From: Ilumatobacteraceae bacterium
GTDB taxonomy: Bacteria > Actinomycetota > Acidimicrobiia > Acidimicrobiales > Ilumatobacteraceae
Assembly: GCA_023254985.1 (NCBI GenBank)
Contig: JALRJT010000170.1
Coordinates: 1-6,112, forward strand
DNA length: 6,112 nucleotides
Reading direction: 5' to 3'
Position numbers and translations under genes: made by a program. The notes below the pieces were generated by a model that saw only the letters and a list, made by a program, of their open reading frames with translations, ran no database searches and was not told where the DNA came from. This document shows positions 1 through 5,363 of this stretch, one piece after another (the first letter of the stretch is position 1; every line of letters starts with the position of its first letter).

Positions 1-64
1 CTGGCGCGCAACGCACGACCTGCGCGAGATCGTCTCCAGCGCATGGCGCTGGCACTCGAAGTAG
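1..64 (+). CDS. galE: C-terminal end of probable UDP-glucose 4-epimerase (partial)
   Basis: Only the last 20 codons and the stop are inside the window; the reading phase begins at base 2 and TAG is at 62-64. The tail reads WRATHDLREIVSSAWRWHSK. A Trp/Arg start, a 'DL-EIV' segment and a final 'AWRWHS' resemble the end of bacterial GalE proteins, where the helix before the C-terminus carries a 'L(D/E)E(I/M)V..AW.W' pattern. GalE is a cytoplasmic NAD-dependent short-chain dehydrogenase that interconverts UDP-glucose and UDP-galactose for surface sugar synthesis. About 18 of these 20 codons end in G or C, like the other genes here; the frame starting at base 1, open to a TAA at 88-90, has much weaker third-position GC. 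The fragment is short, so another extended-SDR sugar epimerase is possible. Confidence 0.62.
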   Translation, partial: WRATHDLREIVSSAWRWHSK

Positions 65-95
65 GTGCGACGCGCGATTCTCTGGCGTAACGCAA

Positions 96-137
96 AAGCG
101 TCGCCACCCGAGGAACAATCCTCGAATGACGACGCTT
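96..137 (-). terminator. Nested hairpin, probable terminator between convergent genes
   Basis: The outer arms AAGCGTCG (96-103) and CGACGCTT (130-137) are perfect 8-bp complements. Inside them, CGAGGA (109-114) and TCCTCG (119-124) form a second perfect 6-bp stem with a 4-nt loop. Read on the minus strand, the outer stem is followed directly by more T residues (a UUUU run over 97-94), so it works best as an intrinsic terminator for the secreted-protein gene, whose stop lies about 20 nt before it. Read on the plus strand it has no proper U-tract but could still act at the end of galE. Confidence 0.6.
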
Positions 138-157
138 GAGCGCGGGGTCTGGACTAA

Positions 158-619
158 CTAGCTCTTGCTCGGTGGATTGCCGAGATCGGCGATCGCCTGC
201 GTGCGCACGGACTGTGCAGCGGAGACCGCATCGGTGAAGGCGACTTGCGCAGCCTGACGCGCGGCCTTCGAAGAATCAGCCTGGATTGCCGCCTTGCGGG
301 CACCGATCGCAGACTTCACGGCATCGCGGTAGGCAACCTCGATCGTGCGACGAGCTTCGGCGTAGGCCTTGACCGCCGCCTTGAACTCCGGGGTCGCACC
401 CTTCTTCGCGGTCTTCACATATTCCTTGAGAGCTGCGCGGTATTCACGGATGGCCGCGACGACAGCCTTGGTGGCCGCACCACGCGAACCAGCCTTCGGC
501 GATACGACGGTGGTAGCAGTCGTCCCACTAGCATCCTCGGCGAGTACCGGGGATGCGCCGAACAGACCAATCGTGGCTACGGCAACGATCACTGCGACGG
601 GGCGAATGGAACGTTTCAT
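158..619 (-). CDS. Small secreted alanine-rich helical protein, function unknown
   Basis: The product is a 153-aa protein that I do not recognise as a named family. Residues 1-27 form a clear Sec signal peptide: MKR basic start, hydrophobic core VAVIVAVATIGLF, and probable cleavage after PVLA (residue 27). A Ser/Thr-rich linker (about 30-45) follows. Residues about 50-145 are rich in Ala, Lys, Arg and Glu with regularly spaced small residues ('AAIREYRAALKEY', 'AAVKAYAEARRTIEVAYRDAV') and should form long helices, perhaps a coiled coil. The tail is LGNPPSKS. There is no Cys and no obvious catalytic motif. The start at 619 is favoured over upstream in-frame starts because AAGGAG (627-632) lies 7 nt before this ATG and the signal peptide begins there; a start at 832 would run into the regulator gene. 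The gene is divergent from the two-component operon, which may control it or sense through it (inference). Confidence 0.85.
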   Translation of the reverse strand: MKRSIRPVAVIVAVATIGLFGASPVLAEDASGTTATTVVSPKAGSRGAATKAVVAAIREYRAALKEYVKTAKKGATPEFKAAVKAYAEARRTIEVAYRDAVKSAIGARKAAIQADSSKAARQAAQVAFTDAVSAAQSVRTQAIADLGNPPSKS

Positions 620-732
620 AGTTTTTCTCCTTGTGTGTGGTGAGGTGAACGTAGCCAACGAACTTGTGAGAATGCTGTGAATCACCGTGGACTTCCCTGA
701 GAACCGAATGAGGTTGGATAGTTTGCTCAGTG
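620..732. promoter_or_regulatory. Divergent intergenic region with TGAGAA-type direct repeats
   Basis: This stretch separates the secreted-protein gene from the response-regulator gene and must carry both promoters. It contains TGAGAAT (667-673) and, 9 bp on, TGTGAAT (676-682), a direct repeat with one mismatch. A third copy, TGAGAA, lies at 698-703, 22 bp after the second. OmpR-family regulators bind direct repeats spaced by about a helical turn, so this is a candidate operator for the adjacent regulator (inference). On the minus strand, TACGTT (653-648) fits a TAnnnT -10 box for the secreted-protein gene, with no convincing -35. The Shine-Dalgarno of that gene is at 627-632. Confidence 0.45.
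719..724 (+). promoter_or_regulatory. Candidate -10 box (TAGTTT) for the response-regulator operon
   Basis: TAGTTT matches the actinobacterial TAnnnT -10 pattern and ends 8 nt before the ATG at 733 (5 nt before the GTG at 730). Transcription would begin at or within a base or two of the start codon, giving a leaderless mRNA. No Shine-Dalgarno lies at the usual distance; the nearest purine run is about 16 nt upstream. No clear -35 is visible. Confidence 0.45.
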
Positions 733-1410
733 ATGACTGCACCGATCCTCGTCGTCGACGACGATCCCGCAATCTGCGACACGGTCGAAGATGCCCTCCA
801 CCTCGCTGGCCATGCCACGCTTCGCGCCTCAAATGGTGATGCGGCGCTCGAGATCATTCGCCACCAGCGAGTCTCCCTCGTCGTGCTCGACGTGAACATG
901 CCCAAAGTGAGCGGATTCGATGTCCTGCGGAGACTTCGAGCACTCAAGGATGCAACTCCGGTGATCCTCCTCACTGCTCGAGACGATCGAAACGACGTCA
1001 TCGAAGGATTCCGAGTCGGTGCCGACGACTACGTGACCAAACCATTCGGTCTCGAGGAACTCCTTCTGCGCATCGCCGCAGTCCTTCGGCGCACGACGGT
1101 GGCCACGACCGACGTGTTGCGCTGTGCCGGGTTGTCCATCGACCGTGACCGCCACATGGTCACGGTCGATAATTCGCCAATCGAACTCTCCCCGACCGAG
1201 TTCCGCCTCCTTGAATACCTGCTCGAGAATCAAGGGCGGGTGATGTCACGCGAGCAGATCCTCGATGCGGTCTGGGGAATCGACTTTGACTCCTCGACCA
1301 CTGTCGTTGAAACGTTCATTTCCTATCTCCGTCGCAAGCTCGGACCGAGTGGCCCCAACTACATCAAGACCATTCGCGGTGTCGGCATCACCTTGCGAGA
1401 ACCGACATGA
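733..1410 (+). CDS. OmpR/PhoB-family response regulator
   Basis: This 225-aa cytoplasmic transcription factor is activated by phosphotransfer, almost certainly from the kinase encoded next. The receiver domain (about 4-118) has the acidic triad DDD (9-11), the phospho-acceptor Asp53 in VVLDVNMP, the switch Thr81 in LLTAR, and Lys103 in DDYVTKPF. The winged-helix DNA-binding domain (about 130-222) shows LSPTEFRLLEYLL, SREQILDAVWG, the recognition helix VVETFISYLRRKL, and the wing IKTIRGVGITL. Length and residues are complete for the family. A GTG at 730 directly precedes the ATG at 733 in frame; I prefer ATG because its 8-nt spacing from the TAGTTT box matches the other starts in this window, but the difference is one residue. 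The stop overlaps the kinase start (ATGA), so the two are translationally coupled. It may autoregulate through the direct repeats upstream. It resembles MprA/TcrA-type actinobacterial regulators, but the signal cannot be named. Confidence 0.95.
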   Translation: MTAPILVVDDDPAICDTVEDALHLAGHATLRASNGDAALEIIRHQRVSLVVLDVNMPKVSGFDVLRRLRALKDATPVILLTARDDRNDVIEGFRVGADDYVTKPFGLEELLLRIAAVLRRTTVATTDVLRCAGLSIDRDRHMVTVDNSPIELSPTEFRLLEYLLENQGRVMSREQILDAVWGIDFDSSTTVVETFISYLRRKLGPSGPNYIKTIRGVGITLREPT

Positions 1411-2768
1411 GACTGAGCACACGAATCGCACTCGTCACGGGAAGCGTGCTCGTTCTCGGCGGAACGGCAATTGGTTGGTCAACGGCCCTCATCACCCGCA
1501 ACAATTCGATCTCCGACGTCGATACGGCCCTCGCCGACTCACTCGCCTCGACTTCGCCGGACGATCCTTTCGGCATCGTGGAGATCGCCCAACGCAGTCC
1601 ATATCCCCTCGCTGCATCGCTCGTCTTCGATGACAGCGCACCGATTCCCCTCGTCTCCCAATTCACCCGCGATGGGATTTCGTTGATGCCCGAGTTGACG
1701 ACTGCCGACTTCGTCGCGGCCCAAGAATCTCCACGCAGCAAGTCGACCAGAGGTGGACTCGTGCGCGTCGTAACCATGTCGCTCGGTGATGGTGGCTGGC
1801 TCGCCATCTCATCGTCGGTGGAGTCGATCGAATCGCGGTACAGGAGCACGCTCGCACTTGCCCTCGGGGCATCTGCAGCGATCGCACTGCTCCTCGCGCT
1901 CGGCGTGTCGTGGGTCATCAGTCGTCAGTTCAGGCCACTCGGCGACCTCCTCGACTCGGTCCGTGAAATTGCCACTGGCACGTACGTTCGCAAACCCATT
2001 AGACGTCGTGCACCGCGGGAAATCAGCGAACTTGGCGAGTCACTCGATCTGATGATCGCCGAACTGAGCACGGCGATGGAAAATCGCATCGATTCGGAAC
2101 GTCGTATGCGCGAGTTCCTCGGCGACACCGCACACGAGCTGCGCACTCCACTCACCGTCATTCGTGGTTACGTCGAGATCTTGCAGCGAGAGACGATCGT
2201 CGAGCCAGATGTGCGGAACCGGGCACTCGATCGCCTCGATAGCGAGTCACAGAGAATGACGAGGCTCATCAACGACCTCCTCCTACTCGCACAACTCAAC
2301 GAGGCACCGAACGAGCCCGTGCAGTCAGTCGACCTCTGCGACGTCCTACACACCCACCTCGATGACCTCCGATCTCGAGATCCCGAGCGAGCGATCTCGT
2401 TCATGGCGCCAGAGTCGATGATCATCCAGGGTCGCCCTGACCTCCTCGAGAGGCTCATGGCTAACGTGCTCGCCAACGTCCAGCGCCACACACCGCCCAC
2501 CGCGCCAGTCGAAGTCACCGCTTCGATGTCACACGACACCGCAACGATGACGATCGACGACGGCGGAAGTGGCATGAGCACCGAGATGCTCGAACGTGCG
2601 AACGAAGGTCTCGTGCGATTCGCTTCCGAACGCAATCGAAGTGCCGGTGGCTCGGGACTCGGTCTCCCGATCATGCACTCGATCGTGCGTCAGCACCGTG
2701 GAACGCTCGAGTTCTCTCACAGCCCTCTCGGCGGTGTGCGAGTGACGATCACGCTCGTAACGAAGTAG
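1407..2768 (+). CDS. HAMP-domain sensor histidine kinase
   Basis: This 453-aa membrane kinase is the partner of the regulator before it. Transmembrane segment 1 is about residues 7-29. An extracytoplasmic sensor region of about 115 residues (about 30-145) has no motif I recognise. Transmembrane segment 2 is about 148-171 (LALALGASAAIALLLALGV). A HAMP linker (about 172-225) carries FRPLGDL and the conserved ISELGESLDLM. The dimerisation/phospho-acceptor domain has the H-box DTAHELRTPLT with His243. The ATPase domain has the N-box MANVLANVQRHTPP (Asn357), the G1 box DDGGSG (Asp385, Gly387, Gly389), an RF F-box-like pair near 404-405, and the G2 box GGSGLGLPI (414-422). All catalytic boxes are intact, so it should autophosphorylate and transfer to Asp53 of the regulator. 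The start is fixed by the ATGA overlap. It is an EnvZ/MprB-like kinase; the ligand is unknown, and the divergently encoded secreted protein is one candidate partner (inference). Confidence 0.95.
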   Translation: MRLSTRIALVTGSVLVLGGTAIGWSTALITRNNSISDVDTALADSLASTSPDDPFGIVEIAQRSPYPLAASLVFDDSAPIPLVSQFTRDGISLMPELTTADFVAAQESPRSKSTRGGLVRVVTMSLGDGGWLAISSSVESIESRYRSTLALALGASAAIALLLALGVSWVISRQFRPLGDLLDSVREIATGTYVRKPIRRRAPREISELGESLDLMIAELSTAMENRIDSERRMREFLGDTAHELRTPLTVIRGYVEILQRETIVEPDVRNRALDRLDSESQRMTRLINDLLLLAQLNEAPNEPVQSVDLCDVLHTHLDDLRSRDPERAISFMAPESMIIQGRPDLLERLMANVLANVQRHTPPTAPVEVTASMSHDTATMTIDDGGSGMSTEMLERANEGLVRFASERNRSAGGSGLGLPIMHSIVRQHRGTLEFSHSPLGGVRVTITLVTK

Positions 2769-2793
2769 TTCGACCTACATCCCAGTGAGCGTG
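2750..2793. terminator. Weak nested inverted repeat between convergent genes
   Basis: CACGCTC (2750-2756) is perfectly complementary to GAGCGTG (2787-2793). Between them sits a small perfect hairpin, CGAA-GTAG-TTCG (2761-2772), which covers the kinase stop codon. It lies exactly at the 6-bp gap between two convergent genes and could act on transcripts from both sides. The outer loop is long (30 nt), there is no U-tract, and both arms lie in coding sequence, so chance is a real alternative. Confidence 0.25.
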
Positions 2794-3536
2794 CGCTGAC
2801 GATCCAACCAGCCGAGCAACATCGCCATCGCGCGTGGGTCATGACGCAAGCGATGTCCTGCACCTTGAATGATCTGTAGCTCTGCCCCGTCGCCGTAGGC
2901 CTTGGCGAGCACGCGCGAGTCTGCCGTCGGCACGACGTCGTCATCCGCTCCGTGCATCAAGAGCAACGGCCGTGGCGCATATCGCTTGGCAGTATCTGTG
3001 GGGCGAAAGCGTCGTAGCTCGCGCGACCATTCATCGAATGACGGTGGGAAACCAGCGCGACGAATCGTGCCGATCTCGCGCGAGTGTTCGAGGAAGCGTC
3101 GCGGTTGTGCGGCCCAGTCGTCGAAGTCTGCGCGCGCACCGAGCAACGCACACCCATTCACACGGGGGTCATCTGCTGCGACGCACAGTGCAAGCGAACC
3201 ACCGGTGTTGTTCCCCACGAGCCAGATGCCGCTCGGCTGAGTTTCACTCACGATGTGGGAGATGGCGGCACGAAGGTCGTCCACCCAGCCCTGCATCGAA
3301 AAGTCGCCTTCGCTCGTTGCACATCCACGGAACGTGAACGTCATCGCGCTCCAGCCGAGTTCGTTGGCGACGCGATCGCACAACTCGGGGAACGATCCGG
3401 CCGACTGACGTGCATCGATGCCACCGCTCGGATAACCGTGGCAGAGCACCATCGCGGGGAGCGCCCCGGTCTTGCCAACAGGTTCAGCGAGGTATCGCGC
3501 GAGTGTGAGGCCCCCGGAGACGAACGAGCCGTTCAC
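2775..3536 (-). CDS. Alpha/beta-hydrolase-fold protein lacking the nucleophile serine
   Basis: This 253-aa protein has an alpha/beta hydrolase fold of the dienelactone-hydrolase/acyl-peptidase-like type. Visible landmarks are the oxyanion-loop region VLCHGYPSGG (30-39), a strand and turn with FRGCATSEGDFS (69-80) followed by GWVDDLRAAI, the acid region HGADDDVVP with Asp199 as the likely acid, and GAGHRL with His228 as the likely catalytic His. At the nucleophile elbow the usual G-x-S-x-G is G-N-N-T-G (108-112), so the Ser position is Asn110. Either this is a non-hydrolytic family member or it works by another residue; a Thr follows at 111. The start is GTG at 3536: a TAA lies in frame a few codons upstream, and AGGG sits 5 nt before the GTG. 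It is 19 bp downstream of the 74-aa gene on the same strand, probably one operon. No signal peptide is seen, so it is likely cytoplasmic. The substrate is unknown. Confidence 0.85.
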   Translation of the reverse strand: MNGSFVSGGLTLARYLAEPVGKTGALPAMVLCHGYPSGGIDARQSAGSFPELCDRVANELGWSAMTFTFRGCATSEGDFSMQGWVDDLRAAISHIVSETQPSGIWLVGNNTGGSLALCVAADDPRVNGCALLGARADFDDWAAQPRRFLEHSREIGTIRRAGFPPSFDEWSRELRRFRPTDTAKRYAPRPLLLMHGADDDVVPTADSRVLAKAYGDGAELQIIQGAGHRLRHDPRAMAMLLGWLDRQRTLTGM

Positions 3537-3555
3537 GCTGACCCTGCGTCGTTAT

Positions 3556-3780
3556 CTATGCGCGCGGCTTGCGGTGACGACGCGATGCGCCTGGCTTGGC
3601 GAGCGTGTATCCGCGGTTGCGCGCCTCGGCGAGTGTGTCCGGTCCGAAACCGAGACCGACACCCTCTTCCACGATCTCGTTTATGACGGCCTCGTCGGTC
3701 CATTCATCCAGGTCATAGACCAACTGGGTGCGCTTGTCGCCCAAGAAACGGAAGTGTTCGAATCGGCTCGGTCGCTGCAT
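3556..3780 (-). CDS. Conserved-looking 74-aa protein of unknown function
   Basis: The 74-aa product starts MQRPSRFEHFRFLGDKRT. I do not know its function. A compact core runs from about residue 7 to 60: FRFLGDKRT, VYDLDEW, an acidic helix DEAVINEIVEE, then FGPDTLAEARNRGY, which reads like a folded domain rather than a chance ORF. I have the impression of similar small actinobacterial proteins with this 'FLGDKRT ... VYDLD ... FGPDTLAEARNRGY' layout but cannot confirm it here. The tail (61-74) is basic and probably disordered. There is no signal peptide, membrane segment or Cys. The ATG at 3780 is chosen because a TAGCCT box lies 8 nt upstream (leaderless pattern) and the core begins soon after it; extension to 3888 would overlap the divergent thioredoxin-fold gene by about 70 bp. 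The hydrolase-fold gene follows 19 bp downstream, so the two are probably cotranscribed. Confidence 0.72.
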   Translation of the reverse strand: MQRPSRFEHFRFLGDKRTQLVYDLDEWTDEAVINEIVEEGVGLGFGPDTLAEARNRGYTLAKPGASRRHRKPRA

Positions 3781-3788
3781 GAGGCTCA

Positions 3789-3794
3789 AGGCTA
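3789..3794 (-). promoter_or_regulatory. Candidate -10 box (TAGCCT) for the 74-aa gene operon
   Basis: On the minus strand TAGCCT ends 8 nt before the ATG at 3780, so the transcript would start at or very near the start codon. No Shine-Dalgarno is seen in between. There is no clear -35. Confidence 0.45.
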
Positions 3795-3800
3795 GTCCGA

Positions 3801-3806
3801 TACAGT
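3801..3806 (+). promoter_or_regulatory. Candidate -10 box (TACAGT) for the thioredoxin-fold operon
   Basis: TACAGT fits TAnnnT and lies 9 nt before the GTG at 3816, giving a leaderless or nearly leaderless mRNA. No Shine-Dalgarno is present in those 9 nt. Only 6 bp separate it from the opposing TAGCCT box on the other strand, so the two promoters overlap. Confidence 0.45.
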
Positions 3807-3815
3807 CGGGCTCTA

Positions 3816-4511
3816 GTGAGCCAACAAGCGCCATCATCCACGCCCGAGCGCGTCGACTTCTACTTCGATCCCATCTGTCCGTACGCATACCAAACGTCGC
3901 TGTGGATTCGCGACGTGCGCCGACAGACCGGGCTTTCCATCACATGGAAGTTCTTCAGCTTGGAGGAGATCAACCGCCCCGAGGGCAAGAAGCACCCGTG
4001 GGAACGGGAGATCTCCTATGGCTGGACACCGATGCGCATCGGTGCATACCTGCGACGCAAGAGCATGGACTCCTGCGATAAGTGGTACGCCGCGATCGGC
4101 AAGGCACTCCACCTCGAAGGCAAGCGTCCCTACGAGCGCGACACCGCCCTCGAACTGTTGGCGTCGATCGGCGAAGAAACCTCCGTGTGGGACGCAGCAC
4201 TCGGTGACCCGACGACGCACGACGAGGTGCGCAAAGACCACGAGCATGCCGTGAATGAGCTCGCCGGGTTCGGCGTGCCGATCATCGTCGCACCGGGCAC
4301 GCGAGCAATCTTTGGGCCTGTCGTCCTTCCCCCACCGATGGGAGCCGAAGCACTCGAGCTGTGGGACATCACGTTGCGCTCAGCGAAGTTTCCGGGCCTG
4401 TATGAGATGAAGCGACCAAAGACGCCGAGCGATCTCCAACACATTGCCGAAGTGTTCAATCCCTACCTGCGTGGACGCGAATGGGAGACCATTCAAAAGC
4501 CCGCGCTCTGA
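3816..4511 (+). CDS. DsbA-family thioredoxin-fold protein, Rv2466c-like, CPYA active site
   Basis: This 231-aa cytoplasmic protein has the DsbA/FrnE-type fold (thioredoxin fold with a helical insertion). The N-terminal strand VDFYFDPICPYAY (13-25) places Cys21 in a C-P-Y-A motif. The helical region spans roughly 60-145. The cis-proline loop is FGVPIIV with Pro155, and FGPVVLPPP (166-174) then LWD match the C-terminal part of the Mycobacterium Rv2466c family (mycothiol-dependent nitroreductase/oxidoreductase, which has CPWC). Here the second active-site Cys is Ala24, leaving a monothiol site; the only other Cys is Cys87, outside the motif. A monothiol site suits a mycothiol-conjugating or mixed-disulfide mechanism rather than dithiol exchange (inference). 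The start is GTG at 3816, just before the conserved strand and 9 nt after TACAGT. The next gene follows after 14 bp in the same direction. The substrate is unknown; a 2-hydroxychromene-carboxylate-isomerase-like activity is a less likely alternative. Confidence 0.88.
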   Translation: MSQQAPSSTPERVDFYFDPICPYAYQTSLWIRDVRRQTGLSITWKFFSLEEINRPEGKKHPWEREISYGWTPMRIGAYLRRKSMDSCDKWYAAIGKALHLEGKRPYERDTALELLASIGEETSVWDAALGDPTTHDEVRKDHEHAVNELAGFGVPIIVAPGTRAIFGPVVLPPPMGAEALELWDITLRSAKFPGLYEMKRPKTPSDLQHIAEVFNPYLRGREWETIQKPAL

Positions 4512-4513
4512 CC

Positions 4514-4519
4514 GAGGAG
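4514..4519 (+). promoter_or_regulatory. Shine-Dalgarno GAGGAG deciding the start at 4526
   Basis: GAGGAG is a strong ribosome binding site 6 nt before the ATG at 4526, just after the stop of the upstream gene. It is one of only two strong Shine-Dalgarno sites in the window; the other is AAGGAG of the secreted-protein gene. It therefore marks an internal operon gene rather than a leaderless one. Confidence 0.75.
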
Positions 4520-4525
4520 TCCACG

Positions 4526-5332
4526 ATGAGACCGACCGCACTGATCGAGCTGATGAACAAGGCAATGGATGGCGTCACTGTCGCATTCGACGGCTTGACC
4601 GAGGAGCAGTGGTCAACGGCCACCGATTGTCCTGGCTGGGACGTGAAGGACAACCTCTCACACATCATCGGCACCGAACACTTCCTCATCGGCAAGACAC
4701 CAACCTCGCACCGCGCACCGCAGTTCGATTACGTGAAGAACCCGATCGGCGAGATGAACGAAAACGAAATCGACGTGCGCCGACCACGCTCTGGCGCCGA
4801 GGTCTACGCGGAGTGGAAGCAGATCGCAAGCGAACGGGCACACCACCTCGCAACGGCAGACGATGCATACTTCGACACGCCGTGGCACATGCCGACTGGC
4901 CCTGGCACGCTCGGTGAGTTCCTTGCCATCCGTGTGCTTGACCTGTGGGTCCACGAACAAGACATCCGTCGCGCACTCGGCAAGCCTGGACATGAGTCAG
5001 GTCCTGTCGCTGAGCACACGATCGATCGACTCATTCGCACGCTGCCGATCGTCATCGGCAAGCGCGCGGCAACACCAGAAGGCGACACCGTCGTCATCGA
5101 GTTGACCGGCGGCGTCACGCGCACCATTCCGATCACCGTCGTCGACGGTCGCGCCAGGATCGTCGAGAATGAACCAGCGAATCCTCGTTGCACGATCACC
5201 ATCGACTCGACGACGTTCCTCGCGCTCGCCACCGGTCGCGGAAATCCCGCGGACCATCTCGGTGGCGTCAACATGAGTGGCAACACCGAACTCGCGACTC
5301 GTGTCGTCATGCAGCTGAACATGATGATCTAG
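4526..5332 (+). CDS. Maleylpyruvate isomerase family (DinB/MDMPI fold) protein with SCP2-like C-terminal domain
   Basis: This 268-aa protein fits the actinobacterial TIGR03083-type family. The N-terminal four-helix DinB/MDMPI domain (about 5-155) has CPGWDVKDNLSHI with His46, and LDLWVHEQDIRRALG with His143 and Asp146. His residues at these places bind the divalent metal in the mycothiol-dependent maleylpyruvate isomerase family. The C-terminal part (about 180-266) is SCP2-like, ending CTITIDSTTFLALATGRGNP...MSGNTELATRVVMQLNMMI in pattern. These proteins are thought to use mycothiol as cofactor, but the exact reaction of most members, this one included, is not known. The start at 4526 is fixed by GAGGAG (4514-4519) 6 nt upstream; the in-frame ATG at 4481 lies inside the previous gene and adds no conserved sequence. 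It is 14 bp behind the Rv2466c-like gene, so one operon of two mycothiol-associated families is likely. No signal peptide is seen; it is cytoplasmic. Confidence 0.9.
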   Translation: MRPTALIELMNKAMDGVTVAFDGLTEEQWSTATDCPGWDVKDNLSHIIGTEHFLIGKTPTSHRAPQFDYVKNPIGEMNENEIDVRRPRSGAEVYAEWKQIASERAHHLATADDAYFDTPWHMPTGPGTLGEFLAIRVLDLWVHEQDIRRALGKPGHESGPVAEHTIDRLIRTLPIVIGKRAATPEGDTVVIELTGGVTRTIPITVVDGRARIVENEPANPRCTITIDSTTFLALATGRGNPADHLGGVNMSGNTELATRVVMQLNMMI

Positions 5333-5350
5333 CACCGACGGGGCACTCAT

Positions 5351-5356
5351 TAGGCT
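5351..5356 (+). promoter_or_regulatory. Candidate -10 box (TAGGCT) for the 95-aa gene and glycosyltransferase
   Basis: TAGGCT (preceded by T) matches TAnnnT and ends exactly 7 nt before the ATG at 5364, so the A of ATG would be the transcription start. There is no Shine-Dalgarno in the 31-bp gap after the previous gene. This is the clearest leaderless-type start in the window. No -35 element is obvious. Confidence 0.5.
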
Positions 5357-5363
5357 GAACCCC

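Noticed and set aside
1..90. Plus-strand frame from base 1, open to TAA at 88-90
   Set aside because: Its third-position GC is clearly lower than that of the frame ending at 64, and the latter gives a GalE-like tail ending in AWRWHSK.
620..832. N-terminal extension of the secreted-protein gene to a start at 832
   Set aside because: The extension is Arg-rich and overlaps the regulator gene on the other strand; the AAGGAG site and signal peptide fix the start at 619.
528..1001. 157-aa minus-strand ORF opposite the response regulator
   Set aside because: It is antisense to a complete OmpR-family gene, Ser/Arg-rich with no domain, as expected for a GC-rich shadow frame.
2168..2674. 168-aa minus-strand ORF opposite the kinase
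   Set aside because: It lies antisense to the intact H-, N- and G-box regions of the kinase, and its composition (Ser/Arg-rich) is typical of a shadow frame.
3084..3686. 200-aa plus-strand ORF opposite the hydrolase and 74-aa genes
   Set aside because: It runs antisense to two better-supported genes and contains no recognisable motif.
3781..3888. 36-residue N-terminal extension of the 74-aa gene
   Set aside because: It would overlap the divergent thioredoxin-fold gene and is Arg-rich; the conserved-looking core and the TAGCCT box point to the ATG at 3780.
4481..4525. 15-residue N-terminal extension of the MDMPI-family protein
   Set aside because: It lies inside the end of the previous gene, while a strong GAGGAG precedes the ATG at 4526.
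4804..5322. 172-aa minus-strand ORF opposite the MDMPI-family gene
   Set aside because: It is antisense to conserved metal-site and SCP2-like regions and has no motif of its own.
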